Assembly (NCBI RefSeq): GCF_003862475.1
Contig: NZ_RRCO01000002.1
Span: forward strand, 434,001-498,000
Direction of reading: 5' to 3'
Length of the DNA stretch: 64,000 nucleotides
From: Lachnoanaerobaculum gingivalis
GTDB lineage: Bacteria; Bacillota; Clostridia; Lachnospirales; Lachnospiraceae
Shown here: one piece after another, positions 54,470-63,233 of the stretch
Numbering within the stretch: position 1 is the stretch's first letter
Layout of the letters: every line of letters begins with the position of its first letter
Notes under the pieces: generated by a model
The model's input: only the letters and a program-made list of their open reading frames with translations
What the model was told of the DNA's origin: nothing
The model's database searches: none
Made by a program: the position numbers and the translations under genes

Positions 54470-55832
54470 TATTAACTCCTTTTTCATATGCCTTATAGGC
54501 ATTTTCTTCTATATATTTATCAGAAATAATAGCATTTACCAGATCATAACCTGACTGACCTACAATAACTGTTTTGATATTCAGCTCTCTTTCAATATCA
54601 CTTCTGGTCAAATCATCCAGTAATACCTCTTCTCCACTTCTAAACATATTTACCGACAATAATAATCTGTCACCAAGCTCCTTACCCCTTAGCTGATTTA
54701 TTATATCAACTCCGGTCAAAAGCCCGGCTACAGTTATTCTTTCTCCAAAGAAATTATTTCTTATTGTATAGAAATTAATCTTCTTTGAAGGAAATCTTTC
54801 CTCAACCTTTTTTACAAGCTCCTTCATGGAATGTGCTGGCAAAATAGCTGTTGCAATACTTATAACTTCTTCTTTTCTAATATCCTCTTTATCTATTTGC
54901 AAGGTTTCTATCGCATCTTGTACTTCCTCACTCAGAAGTCTAAGCATTCCTACACCGTTTTCAAGCTGAATATATCCGTCATAGGTTTCTTCCTTTGGCA
55001 TCTCTCTTTCTGCAATCAGATAAAACTCATCACTGGCCTGTGCAAAATGCATATTGCATTTTTCCATAGCCTTTCTTTGAATATCCTCTATTATCTCTAT
55101 AGTTTCAATTGCTTTTGCTTTATTGACAAGCGTCAGCCTTGGCAAATCTTCTCTAAATTTTGTAATACCTACAGGTACCACAGATACACTCTCCATTGTA
55201 GGTGCGTATTTTAATAAATCATTTAATGTGCGCTTTAACTCTTCACCGTCATTATACCCCGGACACATAACCACCTGTCCGTTCATAGGTACATTTTTCT
55301 CATAAAGTTTATCTATATACTTAAGTGACTCTCCGGCAAAGCGATTGTGAAGCATCTTTTTTCTGAGTTCGGGATTTGTGGTATGTACAGATATATTGAT
55401 AGGTGCCAGATTAAATCTTATTATTCTGTCAATATCCGCATCCTTCATATTTGTGAGTGTTACATAATTACCCTGTAAAAAAGAAAGCCTGGAATCATCA
55501 TCTTTAAAATAAAGTGTCTCTCTCATTCCCTCCGGCATCTGGTCTATAAAGCAGAATATACAGTTGTTTGTGCAGGATTTATAATCACTCATAAGTCCCT
55601 CTTCAAACTCAAGTCCTATATCTTCATAGTCATTTTCAATATCCAGCTCCCACTCTTCACCGTTTGCCTTTTCAATCACCATGGTGAACTCTTCAGCATT
55701 TATATAATATCTGTAATCCAATACATCTTTTATTTCATTGCCGTCGATAGATATAAGCTTATCTCCAGGCTCTATTTCCAGTTCTTCAGCAATAGACCCT
55801 TTAGCAATGCTTTTTATTATATGAAAATTCAT
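54462..55832 (-). CDS. DUF512 protein (PDZ + radical-SAM-like + DUF512)
   Basis: This 456-residue protein starts with a PDZ-like domain ([22 protein letters not shown]), then the [12 protein letters not shown] motif (CX3CX2C, as in radical SAM enzymes) near residue 100, the LTNM/NISVHT radical-SAM barrel segments and the C-terminal DUF512 region. The function of the family is unknown. It is commonly found beside der in Firmicutes, as here. The ATG at 55832 lies 4 bases after GGAG; the longer frame is less likely. It is the first gene of the der-plsY-gpsA-mgtA unit. Confidence 0.85.
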   Translation of the reverse strand: MNFHIIKSIAKGSIAEELEIEPGDKLISIDGNEIKDVLDYRYYINAEEFTMVIEKANGEEWELDIENDYEDIGLEFEEGLMSDYKSCTNNCIFCFIDQMPEGMRETLYFKDDDSRLSFLQGNYVTLTNMKDADIDRIIRFNLAPINISVHTTNPELRKKMLHNRFAGESLKYIDKLYEKNVPMNGQVVMCPGYNDGEELKRTLNDLLKYAPTMESVSVVPVGITKFREDLPRLTLVNKAKAIETIEIIEDIQRKAMEKCNMHFAQASDEFYLIAEREMPKEETYDGYIQLENGVGMLRLLSEEVQDAIETLQIDKEDIRKEEVISIATAILPAHSMKELVKKVEERFPSKKINFYTIRNNFFGERITVAGLLTGVDIINQLRGKELGDRLLLSVNMFRSGEEVLLDDLTRSDIERELNIKTVIVGQSGYDLVNAIISDKYIEENAYKAYEKGVNNE

Positions 55833-55882
55833 TTTACTCCATTCATTTGTAAATAGCAAATGACATCTACTACTATAACGGA

Positions 55883-55917
55883 AAAAGCCACGAGATACGA
55901 GCTCGTGGCTTTCTTAT
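55883..55917 (-). terminator. Two-way terminator left of the insertion sequence
   Basis: The stem AAGCCACGAG/CTCGTGGCTT with a 7-base loop has T runs on both strands. Before the insertion it would have lain about 150 bases downstream of the mgtC-like gene, and it best fits as that operon's terminator. Confidence 0.82.
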
Positions 55918-55990
55918 TGTAGCACTATCCGACTACATATCTTAACTTCATTTGCCTCTTTCAGTCTAACATATTAAATTTTAGATTTCA

Positions 55991-56018
55991 ACATCTTATT
56001 TTTTCATTTTCTGTTATC
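55991..56018. repeat. Left 28-bp target-site duplication
   Basis: Identical over all 28 bases to 57594-57621; the flanking bases differ on both sides. It starts ACATCTTATT and ends CTGTTATC. Confidence 0.92.
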
Positions 56019-56141
56019 TATAAGCCATAAATGATAAAGTCCTGGTATACCACAAATAAAAATGTCCCACTTATGGTAGAATAGTATTTTGTATATTCTA
56101 ACACTAGGAGGGACTGACTTATCAGAAAGGTTATTTTATCA

Positions 56142-57530
56142 ATGAATGAACAAAGAAAATATGAGGTTATTAAAGGGCTGGTAGATCACCCGGATACAGC
56201 TAATAAGGATAGAGATGCTCTTATCCTAGGATGCACCAAGAGGCATATAAACCGTATGATACAAGGTTATATTAAAGATGGTAAGGCATTCTTTATCCAT
56301 GGTAACAGAGGTAAGAAGCCTGCCACCACTATACGTCCTGATGTCAGAAGTCAGGTTATTGATCTATACAGAACTAAATACTACAAGGCTAACTTTGAAC
56401 ACTATACGGAGCTTCTTAAAAAGCATGAGGGTATAAGCATCTCTTCTTCCTCTGTAATGAGTATTTTGGAGTCAGAGTACATTCTATCTCCAAAGGCTAC
56501 AAAAGCTAAACGTAGACGCATTAAGCAGGCTCTCAGAGCCAAGAAGCAAGCTGCAACATCAAAAAAAGAATTATCACAGATACAGGCTAACTTAGTAGCA
56601 GTTGAAGATGCTCACAGTCGTCGTCCAAGATGTGCTTATTTCGGCGAATTGCTTCAAATGGATGCTACACCTTATGAATGGGTGCCCGGACAGATATGGC
56701 ATCTACATTTGGCCATTGATGATGCCTCAGGTGTTGTTACGGGTGCATGGTTTGATACTCAAGAGACTCTTAACGGCTACTACCATGTGTTTGAACAGAT
56801 TCTTACTGATTATGGTATTCCCTATAAGTTTCTTACTGATAAACGAACTGTATTTACCTACAAGAAAAAAGGTGCCTTATCTGACGACAAAGACACCTAT
56901 ACACAGTTCGCTTACGCCTGCAAGCAACTTGGTATACAACTTGAATCAAGCAGCATACCACAAGCTAAAGGACGCATAGAACGATTGAATCAAACCTTAC
57001 AGTCACGCCTGCCTATTGAGTTTAGACTCGCAGGCGTAACCGACATCAATAATGCCAATGAATTCCTTTACCACTACATAAAAGAATTCAATGAGAAGTT
57101 CTCACTTCCATGTAATGGTATCAAATCTGTCTTTGAAAAGCAACCGTCTAAAGAAAAAATAAATCTTACTTTGGCGGTTTTAACCGAGAGAACTGTTGAT
57201 GCCGGACATGCGATTCAATTCGAGAAGAAATTTTATAAGATGGTAGATAATAAAGGAATGCAGACCCATTACCGAAAAGGTACCAAGGTTATGCTTATCA
57301 AAGCATTTGATAGGTCTCTGTTTGCGTGCGTAAATGACAAAGATATTTACGCTCTGGAAGAAATACCGCCCCATGAGCATAAATCTAAGGACTTGGATGC
57401 TGATTACAAACAACCCGAGCCTAGAAAACCTTATATTCCACCAATGAACCATCCTTGGAGATTAGGTGCCTTTTATAAATTCGTACACTCACAGCCACAC
57501 AGAATTGAAGAAGACATAAAAAGTGCATGA
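56142..57530 (+). CDS. DDE transposase of an IS1202-like element
   Basis: This 462-residue transposase of the rve/integrase fold has an N-terminal helix-turn-helix part (GCTKRHINRMIQGY), the catalytic triad D174 (LLQMDATPYEW), D233 (FLTDKRTVF) and E280 (KGRIERLNQTL), and a C-terminal beta domain. It is intact from the ATG at 56142 to the TGA at 57530. Closely similar transposases are common in Lachnospiraceae and are usually annotated ISNCY family. The AAAGG site is about 11 bases from the ATG, which may keep expression low. Confidence 0.93.
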   Translation: MNEQRKYEVIKGLVDHPDTANKDRDALILGCTKRHINRMIQGYIKDGKAFFIHGNRGKKPATTIRPDVRSQVIDLYRTKYYKANFEHYTELLKKHEGISISSSSVMSILESEYILSPKATKAKRRRIKQALRAKKQAATSKKELSQIQANLVAVEDAHSRRPRCAYFGELLQMDATPYEWVPGQIWHLHLAIDDASGVVTGAWFDTQETLNGYYHVFEQILTDYGIPYKFLTDKRTVFTYKKKGALSDDKDTYTQFAYACKQLGIQLESSSIPQAKGRIERLNQTLQSRLPIEFRLAGVTDINNANEFLYHYIKEFNEKFSLPCNGIKSVFEKQPSKEKINLTLAVLTERTVDAGHAIQFEKKFYKMVDNKGMQTHYRKGTKVMLIKAFDRSLFACVNDKDIYALEEIPPHEHKSKDLDADYKQPEPRKPYIPPMNHPWRLGAFYKFVHSQPHRIEEDIKSA

Positions 57531-57555
57531 TAAAAGCCCCTTTTATGGGGCTTAT
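57531..57555. terminator. Terminator inside the IS, after the transposase
   Basis: The stem AAGCCCC/GGGGCTT with a 6-base loop lies 3 bases after the transposase stop. On the minus strand it reads into TTTTA, so it may also stop transcripts coming from the mgtC operon. Confidence 0.7.
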
Positions 57556-57593
57556 AAATTAATTTTTTTGGGACATAATCATTTATGCTTGAC

Positions 57594-57621
57594 ACATCTT
57601 ATTTTTTCATTTTCTGTTATC
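57594..57621. repeat. Right 28-bp target-site duplication
   Basis: Identical to 55991-56018. It lies 36 bases downstream of the mgtC-like stop, so the insertion is between that gene and its former terminator. Confidence 0.92.
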
Positions 57622-57657
57622 CTATAACATCTATTACATCATTAAAGATTTTTGTTT

Positions 57658-58335
57658 CTAAACCTCATATGACAACAAATTTTCTATTCCCACAATTCTT
57701 TTTGTAAAATTGCCTCTTTCCATATTTCTTGGAAGTACAGTTTCACATTTCATTTGAAAGTTTTTATCTCCCTTTCTTTCAACCTTTATCATACTTACTT
57801 CAATACCCATAGCCTCAAGCTTATGAACTACTGTTTCTACATCTTCTTTTCTGTCTCCAATTGAAAACATTACCTTTGCTCTTAACGGATCTTTTAGTAT
57901 TTCGAGTTTTCTATGGAATAAGCACTGCATAAGAAGTATAAGAATTGTACCTTCAAAACCCAGTACATACATTCTTGCACCTATAGCCATACCAATGCCT
58001 ACTGTCATCCATATTCCGGCAGCTGTTGTCATACCTCGAACAAGCCCTTGTTTGCTGATGAAAATCAATCCTCCTCCAAGTATGCCTATGCCTGATATAA
58101 TTCCTGCTGCAACTCTGGATATATCTACACTTGCACCTTCAATCGAGATAACATCTAAAAAACCGTATTTTGATACAATCATCATAAGCGCAGATGCTAC
58201 GGATACTATGAAATGTGTTCTTACTCCGGCAGACTTCATTCTGCTCTGTCGTTCCACTCCTAAAGCTGTACCACAAAGTCCGGCACATATAAGCTGAAAT
58301 AAAAAAATACTATCATTAATTACATATTTTTCCAT
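57658..58335 (-). CDS. MgtC/SapB-family membrane protein
   Basis: This 225-residue protein has about five membrane segments in the first 145 residues, with the family start LICAGLCGTALGVERQSRMKSAGVRTH and the GGGLIF and TTAAGIWMTVGIGMAIG segments. A soluble ACT-like C-terminal domain (about 150-225) follows. MgtC proteins act in growth at low Mg2+ by modulating membrane ATPase or phosphate uptake. It is 17 bases after the unknown 353-residue gene with a good AGGAG site, so it is the last gene of the phosphodiester operon. Its terminator was displaced by the IS. Confidence 0.9.
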   Translation of the reverse strand: MEKYVINDSIFLFQLICAGLCGTALGVERQSRMKSAGVRTHFIVSVASALMMIVSKYGFLDVISIEGASVDISRVAAGIISGIGILGGGLIFISKQGLVRGMTTAAGIWMTVGIGMAIGARMYVLGFEGTILILLMQCLFHRKLEILKDPLRAKVMFSIGDRKEDVETVVHKLEAMGIEVSMIKVERKGDKNFQMKCETVLPRNMERGNFTKRIVGIENLLSYEV

Positions 58336-58352
58336 TTAGCATCTCCTTATAT

Positions 58353-59414
58353 TTATATACTATCGACACATTCAACTTTTTTGATGTTTCCCGTATATTG
58401 ATCATATTCGATAATCTCTTTATAAGAATCTTGAATACAATCGCTGTTATTCCATAATAACTTAATCTGTCCGTTATCAGTGTCATTTTTTACGGTAATA
58501 TTACCAATATACCTTTCATCACAATATACTTTTACACCGTCTTCCATACTATAAGGGGCAATTTTATAGGTATTTCCACCGGGAGAAGTAAGCTCCATAC
58601 CTCCATCTTCTACCAGTCTAAAAGCAATTACATCCGCACCGTACATATCAACCATCTTGCACCATTCTAAAGTCTGATACTTTCTGCATACTCCACTTAT
58701 GCCGTCAATATAAGTTACATTCGACTCCATCTTGCCTTCTTTATCAATGTATATATGAGGTGCCTGTGAGCCACAAAAATATGGCCATCTGAATATCAAA
58801 TGCCAATGCGGTGGATAATCAGGGTGTAACTCATTACAAGTTTCAAATCCAAGAAGCAATATGTATCCGAGATTATTATCATGTAAATATTTTCCTATAC
58901 CCATATGCCTTAAGACTTCTCTTGCCGCAAATGTATAGTGAACCGAAGCATCGATTTGAGTTTGCGGATATGTATCTTTATCATATTTTCCCGCACACCT
59001 TCCAATATCGTTCTCTTCAACTCTAAGAGTAATGCCGTCTTCTCTTAAAATACTATGTGCATATAATGTTCTAGTCGGACCAAGAAGTCCACTAATTTCA
59101 ATTTGAAATATATATTCGTTATTACTGTGATCAAATGCTATATATTTGCCTTCACATAATATATACTTTATTTCATATTCTTCACTGTCTTCTACGTCTA
59201 TAGAAATCAAGCAAGCATCCTTTAAGATAAAATGCTTTATATAAATTACAATTTCTCCATCTGTTTCATAATATAAACCGTTTTCTTTTGTAATCTCACA
59301 TTCAAAATCTGCACTTATATTAATCTTCGGTATTCCAAATATACCTTTTTTACTTTTAATAAATCTTATTGCTGTATATCTATATTTACTTGATTTATAA
59401 GGAAAATCAGACAT
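58353..59414 (-). CDS. Unrecognised 353-residue protein of the phosphodiester operon
   Basis: No family is recognised. The protein has no signal peptide or membrane segment and is mostly beta-strand-like. The centre holds HPDYPPHWHLIFRWPYFCG (about 205-223), a cluster of His, Trp and Pro that could bind metal or sugar. Ends with a strand-rich domain (YCDERYIGNITV and following). The GGGAGG site supports the ATG. Position between the LacI-SBP regulator and mgtC suggests a role with the substrate of this operon; a sugar-processing beta-sandwich or cupin-like enzyme is possible but unproven. Confidence 0.75.
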   Translation of the reverse strand: MSDFPYKSSKYRYTAIRFIKSKKGIFGIPKINISADFECEITKENGLYYETDGEIVIYIKHFILKDACLISIDVEDSEEYEIKYILCEGKYIAFDHSNNEYIFQIEISGLLGPTRTLYAHSILREDGITLRVEENDIGRCAGKYDKDTYPQTQIDASVHYTFAAREVLRHMGIGKYLHDNNLGYILLLGFETCNELHPDYPPHWHLIFRWPYFCGSQAPHIYIDKEGKMESNVTYIDGISGVCRKYQTLEWCKMVDMYGADVIAFRLVEDGGMELTSPGGNTYKIAPYSMEDGVKVYCDERYIGNITVKNDTDNGQIKLLWNNSDCIQDSYKEIIEYDQYTGNIKKVECVDSI

Positions 59415-59434
59415 TTAAAGCCTCCCTCTGCATA

Positions 59435-61618
59435 TTAAAGTTTTTTCTTTTTCAAATTTTCATAATCGGTCATAGCAGTTTCAAGTATTTCATCAATATC
59501 TAAATGCTCCATTATACCTTTTTTTATTGCCACACCTAGTAAATTCTGCAACTCTTTTAATCCAATATTATCTCCATCTACTATAGGATAGTAGTTGGTC
59601 TGAGCATTTTTAAAACATTTTTTTGCATAATCAAGCCATGGATAAGCATCATTTACTTCAGCATCATCATATGCCGTTTTTTTTGCAGACATACCGCCAA
59701 GTAATACAGTAGCTGTACCTATATCATCTCGACTAATCCATTTCAAAAAGTCTAAAGCAATATCCTTATTTTTTGAATATTTAGAAATACCAAGAACACT
59801 ACCACCAAGCATAGGATTATCTCCGGGTACAATAGACCACCCTATTTTCCCTCTAATCTTTGAGTCGGGTCCGACAAATCCACTAACATGGTTTATCATA
59901 TAAATACCCATTGCCGTATCACCTTCCGCAAACTCCTGAGCTGAATCTGTCCACCAATTGTGCTCTATTTTTGAGGAACAATTCCAAGAGTCTTTAGTTT
60001 CTCTTAATGCATCTCTTGCTGCCTCAGTATTTAAAAGAATATTTCCATTTTCATCAAATAATCTTTTTGAATGACTAAAATATCGCATCAAAAATTCAAC
60101 ACCGACAGTTCCGTGTTCTCCTGATGTAAAGCTACAACCATACTTAATCGGAGATTCATTGTTAAATTCATTTGTAAAAAAATACGCAATACGATTATAC
60201 TCTTCAAAGGTCTTTGGAACCTCTAATGATTTCTTGTACATCTCATAATATAATCTTTTTAATCTTGTATCTTCAAACAAATCCTTTCTATAAAACAGTA
60301 ATTGAATACTTGGTGTTCCCGGTAATGCATAAATATCACCATCAAGATAAGAATAATTTTTTAATGCATTAGGCAAAAAACCGTCTAAGCTGTTACCGAT
60401 ATTGGATTCTATATTTGTAAGTGGCTCAAATACCGATTTAGCTAAAACCGGAAACCAATCCTTATCCATACGAACTATATCATATGGAAGTTCCGCCCCT
60501 CGGTTTTTTACCAGTTTATACATACTTTCATAGTCTGATTCTGTTATTCGTATCTTTATTCCGGTATTAAATTCATACAAATTTACCACTGTCTTAAGTG
60601 CTCGTGTAGTAGGGCTTGCAATAGATAAAATATTCAATACATTTTCTTCATTTTTTGAATTTATTTTTGGCCAATCTGAAAATCCTTTTGATTCTATAAT
60701 CAGTTCATTTCTATTTTCCCAGTTACGGTTTATTAGATATGAAGCGGCATCTATACCCATTTTTCTATAGTCTATTTCATATCTAATAATATCTCTTTCA
60801 GGAATAGTATATACAGGAGAAAGTGAAACGATATCTACCGGCCTATTTCTATAGAAGTTTTGATATACACTTTTTACTGTTTGAGCCAATGATATACTGT
60901 CAGTAACGACTGCATCAGGTTGCATATGAGTAAAAACTCTCACTACATTCTGATATTTGCACTGCTCAGTAGTAACTCTCTCATATACTTCTGAGATCTT
61001 ATCTGATTTTACAATACTCTCTAAAAATGAATTACGAAAGTCCATTTTCCCTGAATATGTAAGAGGTCCTGTTAAAAGAGCGACTTTTTCATAATTGCCT
61101 TGCAATATTTTTTTTGCGATTTCTTTTCCGGCCTCTATATTATCATATCCGATAAACTTACAATTATATGGCTGTTTATTAGATATAAAAACAACATCTT
61201 CATTTGAAAATCCTGCTTCATAGTAAGCCTCACTTCCATCTGATATAGATGTAAAAACAGCTACTCCCTCCGTCATTCTGGATTTTATTTTCTGAATCTG
61301 CTTCCTCTCATAATCATCATCGTCATTTGTAATGTATAAATCTACTGTATATTCTTTTCTTTCCGCATAATCTTTAAAACTGGAAAAAAAATCTATGTAT
61401 GTTTTATCATATAAATTTGGAACTACAACTGCTAAAATCTTTGCAGTACCCTTTCTGAGGTTTTGAGCCTTTTCATTTATAACATAGCCCATATCCTCAA
61501 CTGCTTTCATTACTCTACGTATTTTATCACTGCTTACATTATCTTTCCCGTTTAAAACATTTGAAACGGTTGCCTGCGATACTTTTGCCACCTTGGCTAT
61601 ATCTTTTATAGTTGCCAT
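59435..61618 (-). CDS. LacI-family regulator fused to an extracellular-type solute-binding-protein domain
   Basis: 727 residues, about twice a normal LacI protein. Residues 1-50 are the LacI helix-turn-helix and hinge (TIKDIAKVAKVSQATVSNVLNG); about 60-315 form the usual periplasmic-binding-like effector domain. From about 328 a second ligand-binding domain follows, with family-1 ABC solute-binding features (LSIASPTTRALKTVVNLYEF, YALPGTPSIQLLFYRKDLFE, FAEGDTAMGIYM, GGSVLGISKYSKNKDIALDFLKW). There is no signal peptide, so this domain must act in the cytoplasm as a second sensor. GGAG lies 9 bases before the ATG. It sits inside the operon it probably controls. Confidence 0.88.
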   Translation of the reverse strand: MATIKDIAKVAKVSQATVSNVLNGKDNVSSDKIRRVMKAVEDMGYVINEKAQNLRKGTAKILAVVVPNLYDKTYIDFFSSFKDYAERKEYTVDLYITNDDDDYERKQIQKIKSRMTEGVAVFTSISDGSEAYYEAGFSNEDVVFISNKQPYNCKFIGYDNIEAGKEIAKKILQGNYEKVALLTGPLTYSGKMDFRNSFLESIVKSDKISEVYERVTTEQCKYQNVVRVFTHMQPDAVVTDSISLAQTVKSVYQNFYRNRPVDIVSLSPVYTIPERDIIRYEIDYRKMGIDAASYLINRNWENRNELIIESKGFSDWPKINSKNEENVLNILSIASPTTRALKTVVNLYEFNTGIKIRITESDYESMYKLVKNRGAELPYDIVRMDKDWFPVLAKSVFEPLTNIESNIGNSLDGFLPNALKNYSYLDGDIYALPGTPSIQLLFYRKDLFEDTRLKRLYYEMYKKSLEVPKTFEEYNRIAYFFTNEFNNESPIKYGCSFTSGEHGTVGVEFLMRYFSHSKRLFDENGNILLNTEAARDALRETKDSWNCSSKIEHNWWTDSAQEFAEGDTAMGIYMINHVSGFVGPDSKIRGKIGWSIVPGDNPMLGGSVLGISKYSKNKDIALDFLKWISRDDIGTATVLLGGMSAKKTAYDDAEVNDAYPWLDYAKKCFKNAQTNYYPIVDGDNIGLKELQNLLGVAIKKGIMEHLDIDEILETAMTDYENLKKKKL

Positions 61619-61647
61619 TTTCTATACTCCAATCTGATTTGTAAGTA

Positions 61648-62478
61648 TTAATGGTTTATTCCTCTATCCTTTAAATACTTACAGCATTGATATGTCCAAT
61701 CAGTTTGAATTATATCAAAGCCATGGTCAACTAACCACCCCCATCCTTTATCCAGATCATCAATCATTGAGACATCATCCGTATGCCCGGCTGAAAGAGG
61801 TACTTTATAATTGTATAATACTGCATTCCCCCATAAAGTCTTGCCCCTCTTCTTCATACTCTCTATATATTCAGGTTGTATCACAGGGGACTCTTCTGTT
61901 TTAAACACAAGTTCAGCACCGATATAATTTATATTCATTTTTTCAATTATTTCTGAAGCATTATCTTCTTCCATATATATCGGCATAAACATATAATCAG
62001 GTGCCACATCTTCAATTATCTTTAAAACACTTGGAATCGGGGCATGCTTAAGTAAAACCTGATCTCTCATGTTATGTCTTTCAACTACTTTTATGACATC
62101 GGGGATACAATCCCCAATGCGATCAAGATTTAAAATACAACGTCCCTTAAAATGCTCTAATATATCGTCAAAAGAATTTATTCCCCATTGTGTAGGATTA
62201 AAATCAACATTGATAAGGCGAAGTTTTTTTATCTCTTCACTGTCCAGTTTTGTAAGATCAATGTTTTTATTAAGTTGATACGGTTCTTTACCTGTATGAA
62301 AAATAAATATTTTACCATCAGTACTTTTAAAAAGATCCATCTCTAAAATTGAAGCACCGCCTTTTAGAGCGATATCAAATGCAGGTATTGTATTACAAGG
62401 AATATTGGAACCTGCCGCTCCACGATGAGCCACAATCTGTACATTATCATTATTGTATAAATGAAGTGTATTTTTCAT
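61648..62478 (-). CDS. Glycerophosphodiester phosphodiesterase-family protein
   Basis: This 276-residue TIM-barrel enzyme should cleave a phosphodiester such as glycerophosphoglycerol or glycerophosphocholine. It has HRG (H18, R19) and the metal pair E46/D48 (ILEMDLF). Two differences from the classic motif are seen: PCNT replaces PENT (C28 for Glu) and the second His is in FHTGKEP (H61) rather than an HD pair. These variations may mark a subfamily with another substrate. It has no signal peptide, so it acts on imported material. A GGAGG lies 9 bases before the ATG. Confidence 0.85.
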   Translation of the reverse strand: MKNTLHLYNNDNVQIVAHRGAAGSNIPCNTIPAFDIALKGGASILEMDLFKSTDGKIFIFHTGKEPYQLNKNIDLTKLDSEEIKKLRLINVDFNPTQWGINSFDDILEHFKGRCILNLDRIGDCIPDVIKVVERHNMRDQVLLKHAPIPSVLKIIEDVAPDYMFMPIYMEEDNASEIIEKMNINYIGAELVFKTEESPVIQPEYIESMKKRGKTLWGNAVLYNYKVPLSAGHTDDVSMIDDLDKGWGWLVDHGFDIIQTDWTYQCCKYLKDRGINH

Positions 62479-62503
62479 TCTAACTTACCTCCGGCATTCC
62501 AAT

Positions 62504-63193
62504 TTATACTATCTTCGGAACACGAAATCCTGCTTTAACAATATCATCTTCAATATCATCTCCTAAATGCATGCAATAAACACGTTGTCTTTCTTCATAC
62601 GGAATAATCTCACATAATTTCTTAAGAGAAAAATGTGATGTACTGTCTGTATCTAGGAATGTACATTCTTGATACATAGTCTTTATTTCTCTTGATAGAA
62701 AGGCGTTTAAAATATCAGACGGAACATTGCTTGTATCACCACTGTAGTATATCTTTTCTCCATTACATTCAAAAATAAATCCGCAACATAACATATCTGT
62801 AGCATGGCTTTCTCTCTTCACATAAATAGATAATCCGTCCGCTTCGCATTCTTTGAAGTCTTTTGTGAAATTATATTTATCAGTGTGAACTCCACTTTGA
62901 TCCAATATATTTACAATGGTATCTTCCTCAGCTGCCAATAATACTTTTTTATCAAGTACATTTTTACAAAAAGAAAGAAAAGATCCCAGACTACCGATAT
63001 GATCAGCATGAAGGTGTGTAAGCAGTACAACTATATTATCATAATCATATATTTCATTACGTGAAAACATAGCTCTAAAAGTACTCTCTCCACAGTCTAT
63101 TAAGTATAGACAGTTATCATGCTCAAAAAATGCACAATTACTTCCCAGTACCGGATAATATGCCGCTCCTATTCCGGTGAATTTTAATTCCAT
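62504..63193 (-). CDS. Metallo-beta-lactamase-fold hydrolase (RNase Z/PhnP-like)
   Basis: This 229-residue protein has the metal motif LLTHLHADHIGSLG (HLHADH, residues 60-65), SHATD near residue 125, the YSGDTS strand with a metal Asp, and a final CMHLGDD His. The layout is like RNase Z, PhnP and related phosphodiesterases. In this operon a cyclic or linear phosphodiester is the likely substrate, but this is inference. AAGGAG precedes the ATG by 6 bases. Confidence 0.82.
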   Translation of the reverse strand: MELKFTGIGAAYYPVLGSNCAFFEHDNCLYLIDCGESTFRAMFSRNEIYDYDNIVVLLTHLHADHIGSLGSFLSFCKNVLDKKVLLAAEEDTIVNILDQSGVHTDKYNFTKDFKECEADGLSIYVKRESHATDMLCCGFIFECNGEKIYYSGDTSNVPSDILNAFLSREIKTMYQECTFLDTDSTSHFSLKKLCEIIPYEERQRVYCMHLGDDIEDDIVKAGFRVPKIV

Positions 63194-63233
63194 TTTATCT
63201 CCTTATTTTCCTATAATAAAATTTTTATATAAA

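Larger units (their letters stand above)
56019..57593 (+). mobile_element. Complete IS1202-like (ISNCY) insertion sequence
   Basis: The 1575-bp element is bounded by 28-bp direct repeats and has imperfect terminal inverted repeats: the left end carries AAGCCATAAATGATAAAGTCC and the right end, read inward, AAGCATAAATGATTATGTCC. It contains one DDE transposase and an internal two-way hairpin. IS1202-type elements are known for unusually long target duplications in the twenties of bases, which fits. The intact frame and exact repeats suggest a recent insertion. Confidence 0.9.
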
